Below are positions 42,226 through 49,588 of a stretch of 64,000 nucleotides of DNA, piece by piece. The stretch comes from Pseudoalteromonas xiamenensis (lineage in GTDB: Bacteria; Pseudomonadota; Gammaproteobacteria; Enterobacterales; Alteromonadaceae). Within the stretch, counting starts at the first letter, position 1. The number at the start of each line of letters is the position of its first letter. Where the stretch lies: the NCBI RefSeq assembly GCF_042431545.1, contig NZ_JBHLYX010000014.1. One strand, given 5' to 3'. Position numbers and translations under genes: made by a program. The notes beneath the pieces were generated by a model that was not told where the DNA came from, ran no database searches, and saw nothing but the letters and a program-made list of their open reading frames with translations.

Positions 42226-44169
42226 ATGAAGCATCTGCTCATCACTCGGCCAATCGACAAGGGCAACGAACTGCTTCTCAATTTGGAAGCAGCAGGATTT
42301 AAAGTGAGCCATACCCCTGTCTTGGCACTGGATTATCTTGATGTAGCGCCAGCTCAATTAGCCGTCATTGATGAAGCGGATGTTGTTATTTTCATCTCCC
42401 AAGATGCAGTAAAAGGGTTGGCAATGTTGCGCGACACCCTGCCAGCGTCCACCCAATATGTTGCCGTTGGGACCAGTACAGCAAGCGTGCTTAAAACTAC
42501 GTTTGGCATGCAAGCGCTCGTGCCAAAACAACAGGACACCGAAGGGATGCTCGCACTAAATGTGCTAGCTGACGTTTCTGGAAAGCAAATTGTGATCGTT
42601 AAAGGTCAAGGTGGACGACCAGACCTTGCTAAATCGCTCAAATCACGAGGTGCGTTACTTAATCAGCTTGCAGTCTATGAGCGCAAACCGGCCGGGCTTC
42701 AATCGGATGAGTGGTTGGACCTCTGGAAGCGCAGCGAAATAGACGGTATAGTGATCACCAGTAATGCTGCCGCGGATGCGATTTTCAACAGTACCCAAGA
42801 AAGCGCACTTAGCTGGTTGAAAGGCTGTACGTTTTTTGTTGTAAGTCAGCGTATTGCGCTACACCTTCAGCAGACCTACGGTGTACAAGGGGATGTAATC
42901 GTAACGGATGGAGCACAAGACGAAGTCGTTTTTAAAGCCATTTTGTCTGCTCGCCAAGCGCTTGCTACTCAGAAAGAGTTGACTAGCGCTCTGGAGGAAA
43001 AGGAGTCAGAGCGGATTCGTCCAGACTCCTCATCCGCGAGTACGTTGTCTCCAATCCAGAAAGACACAACGCAGACAGCAAAGGAATTTACCTCGGTTCA
43101 TGTTGAGCCGGATCACACTCAGGAATCCACTATGAGCGAACAACCTCAACACACAATGTCTTCAGCGGCAACGGAAGCGAAAACGCGCATTCCAGTAAGC
43201 AAAGTCGGAATTCTGGCATTAACGCTCGCGATGATGTTAGGCGGTGCAGGTGCTGCAGCGGTTTGGTATGGTGAGCAACAATTGAGTGCGATGAATGAAC
43301 GAACTAATGCATTGCAGCAGGAAAATGCTGTTTTACAACAGCAGGTTGTAACGCAAAAAGCTCAGTTGGCCAAATTAAACCAAGCAATGTCAGGGTTTGA
43401 TGAACAGTTAAGTCGCACGTTGAGTGCTCAACAAACGTTGATGAGCGACACATTGGCACAAGTCAAAGAAGTGGCCTCACTGCCTCAACAACAATTCGCA
43501 AAAAGCGAAGCGGCTTATTTGGTCCATTTGTTACGCTTTAAAGCAGTGGTAGAACACGATTGGCAAACCAGTGAAATACTCCTTTCACGTTTAGATAAAC
43601 TCGCCGTACATTTTGTGGATCCACACGTGATTTCGGCAGCGATAGCACAAGATTTAGTGACTATCCGAGGCCAAGAAAATCCACCACTCGAAACTGCCTA
43701 TGTGACCTTGATGGGGCTAGTGCAACAAGCGCCTGAATTACCTCTACTCACGCTTAAACTACCGGAAGAAAATGCCGTTGAACAGGTGACATTGAGTGAA
43801 GATGTGAATGATTGGCAAGCAAACTTGAAACGCTCATGGGATAAGTTCGTCGAAGATTTCATTCGTATTCGCAAACGTGAAACCATTACCGCAGAGCCGC
43901 TTTTATCAGCCAGTGAGCAAAGGTTGTTACGCGCTGCTTTTGAGGCTTATTTAACGCAAGCGCAAACGGCACTTATGAAACAGCAAACAGCCGTTTACCA
44001 AAGCGCATTGCATGGCGCGATTGAGCACCTTAATACACACTTCGACACCAATGCCGCTGTTGTTAAGGGGATGAAGGTAGAATTAGAGCGATTGGCTGGC
44101 ATTTCTATCACGACAGACACTCAGATTAAATTGGTCACGCCAGAGGTTATTGAGGGGTTAATACAATGA
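42226..44169 (+). CDS. hemD: Uroporphyrinogen-III synthase fused to HemX
   Basis: 647 residues in one frame. Residues 1-250 are HemD (ITRPIDKGNELL; VVKGQ-like GGRPDLAKSLKSRGA; DGIVITSNAA). A Ser/Thr/Glu-rich linker (about 255-305) leads to the HemX part: MSEQPQHTMSSAA at 303, membrane helix at about 326-348, a coiled coil and the helical periplasmic domain to the end. In E. coli hemD and hemX are separate neighbours. An ATG at 43132 begins the HemX part and has CAGGAATCC before it, so a separate HemX could also be made. Overlaps hemY by four bases (ATGA). Confidence 0.92.
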   Translation: MKHLLITRPIDKGNELLLNLEAAGFKVSHTPVLALDYLDVAPAQLAVIDEADVVIFISQDAVKGLAMLRDTLPASTQYVAVGTSTASVLKTTFGMQALVPKQQDTEGMLALNVLADVSGKQIVIVKGQGGRPDLAKSLKSRGALLNQLAVYERKPAGLQSDEWLDLWKRSEIDGIVITSNAAADAIFNSTQESALSWLKGCTFFVVSQRIALHLQQTYGVQGDVIVTDGAQDEVVFKAILSARQALATQKELTSALEEKESERIRPDSSSASTLSPIQKDTTQTAKEFTSVHVEPDHTQESTMSEQPQHTMSSAATEAKTRIPVSKVGILALTLAMMLGGAGAAAVWYGEQQLSAMNERTNALQQENAVLQQQVVTQKAQLAKLNQAMSGFDEQLSRTLSAQQTLMSDTLAQVKEVASLPQQQFAKSEAAYLVHLLRFKAVVEHDWQTSEILLSRLDKLAVHFVDPHVISAAIAQDLVTIRGQENPPLETAYVTLMGLVQQAPELPLLTLKLPEENAVEQVTLSEDVNDWQANLKRSWDKFVEDFIRIRKRETITAEPLLSASEQRLLRAAFEAYLTQAQTALMKQQTAVYQSALHGAIEHLNTHFDTNAAVVKGMKVELERLAGISITTDTQIKLVTPEVIEGLIQ

Positions 44170-45263
44170 TCCGAGTTCTGGTTTATTTCCTTGTTCTCGC
44201 ATTGGTCCTCGCAGGATCACACTGGTTGATGGATGAAAAAGGGTATGTGCTTATCTCTTTTAATCAAACAACTATAGAAGGGACGCTGGTTTCGTTTGGG
44301 TTTATGGCGCTACTTTCTATGGTCTCCTTGTACGTGTTTGCACGAGTGGCTGGTTGGCTTTGGCGATTAGTCGTTTCGCCTTCTCGTCATTGGTCTTGGC
44401 GTCGTCATCGCCGTCAACAGCAAGTATTGGAACAAGGTTTGTGGGCGATGTTGCAAGGTGATTGGGAATCGCTTGAACGTCATTGGCGTAAGGCACCGGT
44501 CTCTGAAGAGTGGCAAACGCTAAAACAAGCGGCACTCGTTAAAGCATCAATGGAAAAAGAGCAATGGGTACAAGCTCGTGCTCAGTTAGAGGCGTTACCG
44601 ACCAATGAGCACACGGTCTCGTTAAAAGCGAGCCTTGAACCGAATGACGACAATACCGCTGTGTTGGCTAAACTCGCAAAAGACAAACAGGCATCAACGC
44701 ACACATTGATGCAATACGGTGAAGCGCTGATTGCTCAACGTGCGTTCAGTGACCTCAAACCCGTTTTGGTCAAGCTAAGTAAACGTGCCTCTATGGACGT
44801 GGAGTTGTGGCGACGGAAAGTCGCAAAATGGTTTTCCTCTGTATCAGCCCATGAACGAGAGTTACTTTGGAACGTGCTACCGAAGTCAGTGCAACAGCAC
44901 GTTGAAGAGGTTTGGGTACAATCACAATTAGCAAAGGGTGAACTTAGCAAAGAAGAAGCTCGGTTACAGAAGTGGGTTAAAAAAGGCCAGTTCGAGCAAC
45001 TGGCGAGTGTGCTGCTGCATTTGCGTGGCGAGGGCTCGTTAGCGCTCCAACAGGCAGTGCAACACGCGTTGAAAACGCAATCGGACAATGTCTATTTGTT
45101 GCTGTCTTTGGCCAGTTTAGCGCTTGCTGGCAAAGACGCGCAGTTGGCTGCAAAGGTATTTGACCAACTAGCTGATAAAGTACCTGCACATTGGAAAGCA
45201 ATGCAAAAATGCGCTTATATTGAAGATGGACAGTATCAAAAGGCGTGTTTTATCGACCAGTAG
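44166..45263 (+). CDS. hemY: HemY TPR membrane protein
   Basis: 365 residues. Two membrane helices (about 5-22 and 43-65), then TPR-like helical repeats in the cytoplasm or periplasm: GDWESLERHWRKAP, HTLMQYGEALIAQRAF. This is the enteric-type HemY found after hemX, not the protoporphyrinogen oxidase of the same name. Role in haem synthesis is still unclear. Last gene of the cyaY-hem cluster, followed by a terminator. Confidence 0.93.
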   Translation: MIRVLVYFLVLALVLAGSHWLMDEKGYVLISFNQTTIEGTLVSFGFMALLSMVSLYVFARVAGWLWRLVVSPSRHWSWRRHRRQQQVLEQGLWAMLQGDWESLERHWRKAPVSEEWQTLKQAALVKASMEKEQWVQARAQLEALPTNEHTVSLKASLEPNDDNTAVLAKLAKDKQASTHTLMQYGEALIAQRAFSDLKPVLVKLSKRASMDVELWRRKVAKWFSSVSAHERELLWNVLPKSVQQHVEEVWVQSQLAKGELSKEEARLQKWVKKGQFEQLASVLLHLRGEGSLALQQAVQHALKTQSDNVYLLLSLASLALAGKDAQLAAKVFDQLADKVPAHWKAMQKCAYIEDGQYQKACFIDQ

Positions 45264-45292
45264 CGGGCTATCCTGCCAAGCTTAACAAAGGT

Positions 45293-45320
45293 AAAAAACG
45301 GTGTTCAGACATCGTTTTTT
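45293..45320 (+). terminator. Terminator of the hem cluster
   Basis: AAAAAACGGTGT, loop TCAG, ACATCGTTTTTT: 12 paired bases with one wobble and a T-run, 30 bases past the hemY stop. Confidence 0.92.
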
Positions 45321-45388
45321 CGTTTAATAACGATTTGACTGATCCGCTTGCACTTATGACTATCACAGTCAACAATGGACAGATGTCC

Positions 45389-45416
45389 TTGAAATCTTTC
45401 GCGAGGTGCGTATGAT
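45389..45416 (+). promoter_or_regulatory. Sigma70 promoter for adenosine deaminase
   Basis: TTGAAA (45389-45394), 16-base spacer, TATGAT (45411-45416), giving a leader of about 25 bases before the ATG. A TTTCGCG/CGCGAAA dyad (45398-45424) overlaps the spacer and start region and may be an operator. Confidence 0.65.
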
Positions 45417-45448
45417 CCGCGAAATTTTACCAAAAAACTGAGTGCCTT

Positions 45449-46453
45449 ATGATAAATCCAAACCTCCCGTTACTCGACCTTCATCGCCACTTGGATGGCA
45501 ACGTGCGCGCGACGACCATTTTGGAACTAGGGCGTCAGTTTAATTTGGCGTTACCGGCGTCGGATGTAGAGGGATTACGCCCGCATGTTCAAGTGATGGA
45601 CAACGCCCCCGATCTGATGTCCTTTCTTGCAAAACTTGATTGGGGTGTCAAAGTACTCGGGGATTATGATGCTTGCCGCCGCATCGCGATTGAAAATGTG
45701 GAAGACGCGAAAGCACAAGGAATTGACTACACCGAGCTACGCTTTAGTCCGTACTACATGGCGATGAACCACAATCTGCATCCGCAAGGGGTTGTTGAAG
45801 CCGTGGTTGATGGCATTAAATCGGCATCTCGCGCTTTAGGGGTGAAAGTAAATCTTATTGGCATCATGTCGCGTACCTTTGGCGTAGAGAAGTGCATTGC
45901 AGAATTGGATGCTATCCTTGCACACAAAGAAGACATGGTCGCGGTGGATTTGGCTGGCGACGAAATCGGCTTTCCAGGAGAATGGTTTGAACCACATTTC
46001 AAGCGAGTGCGTGACGCCTACCTAGGCGTGACGGTTCATGCGGGCGAAGCAAAAGGCGCTGAGAGTATTTGGCAGGCGATAGAGCAACTTGGCGCGACGC
46101 GCATTGGGCATGGTGTAAACGCTATCCACGACCCAAAACTCATGGATTTCTTGCGTGACAAACGTATCGGTATTGAGTCATGCCTCACGAGTAACATTCA
46201 AACAAGTACCGTTAAAACGTTAGACAGCCACCCGCTAAAACGTTTCCTCGATCACGACATTCTTGCTTGTATTAACACTGATGACCCAGCGGTTGAAGGC
46301 ATAGAGCTTCGACACGAGTTTGAAAATGTCGCCGCTGTAGCCGGACTATCCGCCAGTGATTGCGATAAAGCGCAGCGAAACGCACTGGAGATTGCCTTCT
46401 TGAGCGCGGATGAGAAACAAGCGTTGCTTACCTTAGCGGCTGCCCGTCGATAA
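45449..46453 (+). CDS. add: Adenosine deaminase
   Basis: 334 residues. Zinc ligands H12 and H14 in DLHRHLDG, H197 and E200 in VHAGEAK, D278/D279 in NTDDPAV; SCLTSNIQTSTV is conserved. Deaminates adenosine and deoxyadenosine to inosine forms in purine salvage. Separate transcription unit with its own promoter. Ribosome-binding site is weak. Confidence 0.96.
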   Translation: MINPNLPLLDLHRHLDGNVRATTILELGRQFNLALPASDVEGLRPHVQVMDNAPDLMSFLAKLDWGVKVLGDYDACRRIAIENVEDAKAQGIDYTELRFSPYYMAMNHNLHPQGVVEAVVDGIKSASRALGVKVNLIGIMSRTFGVEKCIAELDAILAHKEDMVAVDLAGDEIGFPGEWFEPHFKRVRDAYLGVTVHAGEAKGAESIWQAIEQLGATRIGHGVNAIHDPKLMDFLRDKRIGIESCLTSNIQTSTVKTLDSHPLKRFLDHDILACINTDDPAVEGIELRHEFENVAAVAGLSASDCDKAQRNALEIAFLSADEKQALLTLAAARR

Positions 46454-46472
46454 TTTTATGCTCTAGAGCTGC

Positions 46473-46877
46473 TTAATGACACGAGCAGCTCAAATAATCT
46501 TGCTTTAAAGCCTGGATCACGCGTCCACGTGTCACCAAACCAATCACTTTACCATGCTCAACAACAGGGTAAATTTTGGGTTTATTTCCATCCATTAATT
46601 GAGCTAAGTCGACAACATTCATCTCAGGCGATACTGACAACGGCTCAGTTGACATTAAATCCCCTACCGCAAGCTGTCCGTTGCAAAAATAGCTGTTGTC
46701 CAGCAACGGCTTGAGCATTTGTTGTTCCGAGATAAAACCAATTAAGTAACCCTCTTGGTCAATCACTGGGGTGCCAAACACACCGTAGCTGTTCATCGCA
46801 TCCAGTGCTTGGGTAAGCTCCATCGAGGCAAAGACGTGCGGAAATTGCGTGGTCATGATTTGTTTAACTGTACGCAT
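46473..46877 (-). CDS. CBS-domain pair protein
   Basis: 134 residues: two CBS domains (about 4-60 and 73-128; VKQIMTTQFPHVFASMELTQ and VGDLMSTEPLSVSPEM) and a Cys/His tail SCSCH. Paired CBS domains bind adenine nucleotides and report energy state; stand-alone forms regulate unknown partners. The C-terminal CSCH could hold a metal (inference). Convergent with add. Several TTGAT/ATCAA repeats lie upstream. Confidence 0.88.
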   Translation of the reverse strand: MRTVKQIMTTQFPHVFASMELTQALDAMNSYGVFGTPVIDQEGYLIGFISEQQMLKPLLDNSYFCNGQLAVGDLMSTEPLSVSPEMNVVDLAQLMDGNKPKIYPVVEHGKVIGLVTRGRVIQALKQDYLSCSCH

Positions 46878-46978
46878 AGTAGACTCCTTGATAGGCAGGA
46901 TATCGTTTTTGATGTTTACAGTATGGGAAGAACTAAATTATTAATAAAATGGATTATTTGAATTGATATGATGGGTTT

Positions 46979-47014
46979 TATCAATCGATCACTGTGGTTA
47001 GTAATCGATTGATA
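46979..47014. promoter_or_regulatory. 11-bp inverted repeat upstream of the CBS gene
   Basis: TATCAATCGAT (46979-46989) and ATCGATTGATA (47004-47014), 14 bases apart, between the fre stop and the CBS gene start. Without a T-run on the minus side it is more like an operator than a terminator. TTGAT-N5-ATCAA (47008-47022) overlaps it; that is one base longer than an FNR/Crp-type core. Confidence 0.4.
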
Positions 47015-47023
47015 AGAAATCAA

Positions 47024-47737
47024 TTACTTGATGAATGCGAACGCATCAGCAAATAAATTTTCACGAATAGCCCCTTTCGTTAGAAAGTCATCGCGAACAA
47101 TACCTATCATGTCGAAACGGCCCGCCATATACACTTGATAAGGTTCAAGAGAGACGATGTCCGCCATAACCGCGTGATGCACGTAGCCTGTATGGCCTTG
47201 CCATTCACCTTCCGGTGTTTCTACCACTGGAATAAATTGGAAATTGGGACGACGCTTTGCCCAAGCTTCCATTTCCTCTTTTGCATAAAGCGCCGATTCT
47301 ACTTTAACACCCCAATAGAAAAAGACGGGTTGATCGTAGTTAATTTCAGCTAAATGGTCTGCAATTGACTTAACGTAAGAAAATCCAGTCCCACCGGCGA
47401 GCAAAATAGTTGGCATGCTTGGTGTTTCGCGTAAATGTGCATTGCCTAAACCGACTTCAATCGTAACCGTTTGGTTTTCTTCATGAGCCGTTTTCAAAAA
47501 TGCCAAGGCTTGCATCGCGTAAGAATCAACAGCCCCTGCGCCGATATGCAACTCAATGAGGTTGGTTTGCGACGGTTTGCTGGCAATTGAGAACGCGCGT
47601 TTGTCTTTTTCAGCTAAGACAACTTGCAAATATTGTCCGGCTAAAAATGAAACGGGTTGTTCCGGTGTAAGCTCAACCTGAAATACAAATTCTGTGAGCG
47701 GTGCAATGCGAGTGACCGCTGCTTGTAGTGTTTGCAT
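47024..47737 (-). CDS. fre: NAD(P)H-flavin reductase
   Basis: 237 residues, ferredoxin-reductase fold. Flavin motif RAFSIAS near 54-60, the NAD-pocket LLAGGTGFSYVKSI near 112-125 and YMAGRFDM near the C-terminus. Reduces free flavins, supplying FMNH2 among others. Directly downstream of ubiD, as in E. coli; UbiD needs prenylated FMN made from reduced FMN, which makes the pairing sensible. Confidence 0.94.
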   Translation of the reverse strand: MQTLQAAVTRIAPLTEFVFQVELTPEQPVSFLAGQYLQVVLAEKDKRAFSIASKPSQTNLIELHIGAGAVDSYAMQALAFLKTAHEENQTVTIEVGLGNAHLRETPSMPTILLAGGTGFSYVKSIADHLAEINYDQPVFFYWGVKVESALYAKEEMEAWAKRRPNFQFIPVVETPEGEWQGHTGYVHHAVMADIVSLEPYQVYMAGRFDMIGIVRDDFLTKGAIRENLFADAFAFIK

Positions 47738-47797
47738 GCTTTACCTATTAAAGTTGCACATTGGACGCGAATGCCGCGCACTGTATCATAATTTGCG

Positions 47798-49270
47798 CTA
47801 TTTGGGCAAAATACCGAGACTATCCCAAATCTCATCAACGCGCTGTTTGACTTGCTCATCCATCACGATAGGCGTACCCCATTCTCGGTCCGTTTCACCA
47901 GGCCATTTGTTGGTTGCATCCATGCCCATTTTTGAGCCAAGTCCAGACACTGGCGAGGCAAAATCAAGGTAGTCTATCGGTGTGTTTTCAATCAATGTTG
48001 TATCACGTGCAGGATCCATTCGAGTGGTGATTGCCCAGATGACGTCATTCCAATCTCTTGCATTAACATCGTCATCACACACAATCACAAATTTCGTGTA
48101 CATGAATTGGCGTAGGAAAGACCAAACACCCATCATTACGCGCTTCGCATGCCCTGGATACTGCTTTTTCATCGTGACCACAGCCATACGGTATGAACAA
48201 CCTTCAGGCGGGAGATAAAAATCAACGATCTCTGGGAACTGTTTTTGCAGTATTGGTACGAAGACTTCGTTCAATGCCACGCCCAAAATAGCTGGCTCAT
48301 CGGGTGGACGACCTGTGTAGGTGCTATGATAAATCGGGTCTTTACGATGCGTGATGTGCGTTACTGTCATCACAGGGAAATCATCGACTTCGTTGTAGTA
48401 GCCAGTGTGGTCGCCATACGGCCCCTCTGGCGCCATTTCGCCAGGCATGATGTACCCTTCGAGCACGAATTCGGCACTTGCAGGGACTTGCAGATCATTT
48501 GAAATGGATTTAACGACTTCGGTTTTGCTGCCACGCAATAGCCCCGCAAACGCGTATTCGCTTAGGGTGTCAGGAACCGGTGTGACGGCCCCTAAAATAG
48601 TGGCAGGATCCGCGCCCAAGGCTACTGAAACCGGATACGGTTCACCAGGGTGTTTTTCGCACCACTCGAGAAAATCGAGTGCACCGCCACGGTGAGATAA
48701 CCAGCGCATAATGATTTTGTTCTTACCAATGAGTTGCTGGCGGTATATTCCAAGATTTTGTCGCTTCTTGTTTGGCCCTCGAGTAATGGTCAAACCCCAC
48801 GTGATCAGCGGTGCTGCATCGCCAGGCCAACAATGTTGGATCGGTAACGTGTACAGATCGACGTCATCGCCTTCTAGCACAACGTCCTGACATGGTGCCT
48901 TTTTGAGTTCTTTGGTTGGCATGTTGAGCACCTGTTTAAAGACAGGTAACTGACCGAGTGCTTCTTTGATGCCTTTTGGCGGTTCTGGTTCTTTTAAAAA
49001 GGCTAAGAGCTTACCAACTTCGCGTAGTTCGCTGACATCCTCTTGTCCCATACCCATCGCAACACGTTTTGGGGTGCCAAATAGATTCGCGAGAACGGGG
49101 ACTGAGTGGCCTACGGGCTTTTCAAACAAAATCGCAGGGCCGCCGGCGCGTAGCGTACGGTCAGCAATCTCGGTCATTTCCAAATAGGTCGATACAGGCT
49201 GAGTCACTCGAACAAGCTCACCTTTGTCTTCGAGTAAAGCAATAAAATCACGTAAGTCTTTATATTTCAT
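47798..49270 (-). CDS. ubiD: 3-octaprenyl-4-hydroxybenzoate decarboxylase
   Basis: 490 residues. Begins MKYKDLRDFIALLEDKGELV-like; prenyl-FMN site residues lie in GAVTPVPDTLSEYAFAG and EGPYGDHTGYYNE (the E-x-D-x-x of the family). Decarboxylates the ubiquinone precursor at the membrane with prenylated FMN. ATG 49270 with AGAGAAGTG upstream is chosen; an upstream frame to 49318 lacks family likeness. 60 bases upstream of fre. Confidence 0.96.
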   Translation of the reverse strand: MKYKDLRDFIALLEDKGELVRVTQPVSTYLEMTEIADRTLRAGGPAILFEKPVGHSVPVLANLFGTPKRVAMGMGQEDVSELREVGKLLAFLKEPEPPKGIKEALGQLPVFKQVLNMPTKELKKAPCQDVVLEGDDVDLYTLPIQHCWPGDAAPLITWGLTITRGPNKKRQNLGIYRQQLIGKNKIIMRWLSHRGGALDFLEWCEKHPGEPYPVSVALGADPATILGAVTPVPDTLSEYAFAGLLRGSKTEVVKSISNDLQVPASAEFVLEGYIMPGEMAPEGPYGDHTGYYNEVDDFPVMTVTHITHRKDPIYHSTYTGRPPDEPAILGVALNEVFVPILQKQFPEIVDFYLPPEGCSYRMAVVTMKKQYPGHAKRVMMGVWSFLRQFMYTKFVIVCDDDVNARDWNDVIWAITTRMDPARDTTLIENTPIDYLDFASPVSGLGSKMGMDATNKWPGETDREWGTPIVMDEQVKQRVDEIWDSLGILPK

Positions 49271-49588
49271 AAGCAGCACTTCTCTTTTCTTGCGTGCTAT
49301 TGTAGCAACTCCTGACAAAGACGGTAGTCCTATCCATGGAGTTGATGGCGAGAATCTAATAGCTTGCTACACTTTGTAACACGTCTGAATAAAACCATTG
49401 TGCCTTGATACCAATCACATTTATGCTCTATTCATGTTAGGTTCTGACCGTTGCTCAGTTTGGCAAGACAATCGGTATTGTTTGATATTGCGCAATATGC
49501 AATTAGTGTGAATTGATAGGATTGTAGCCTTTATGGTGTTAACCATTTTTCTGAAGAGTCTGTTTTTAGCCAGTGGTAGGGTTGAGGC
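49271..49588. promoter_or_regulatory. Divergent gap with a perfect 14-bp palindrome
   Basis: 318 bases between ubiD and the GGDEF-EAL gene. Holds ATATTGCGCAATAT at 49485-49498, a perfect palindrome about 90 bases before the GGDEF-EAL start, with a third TTGC/GCAA half alongside. No coding frame of interest. Confidence 0.4.
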
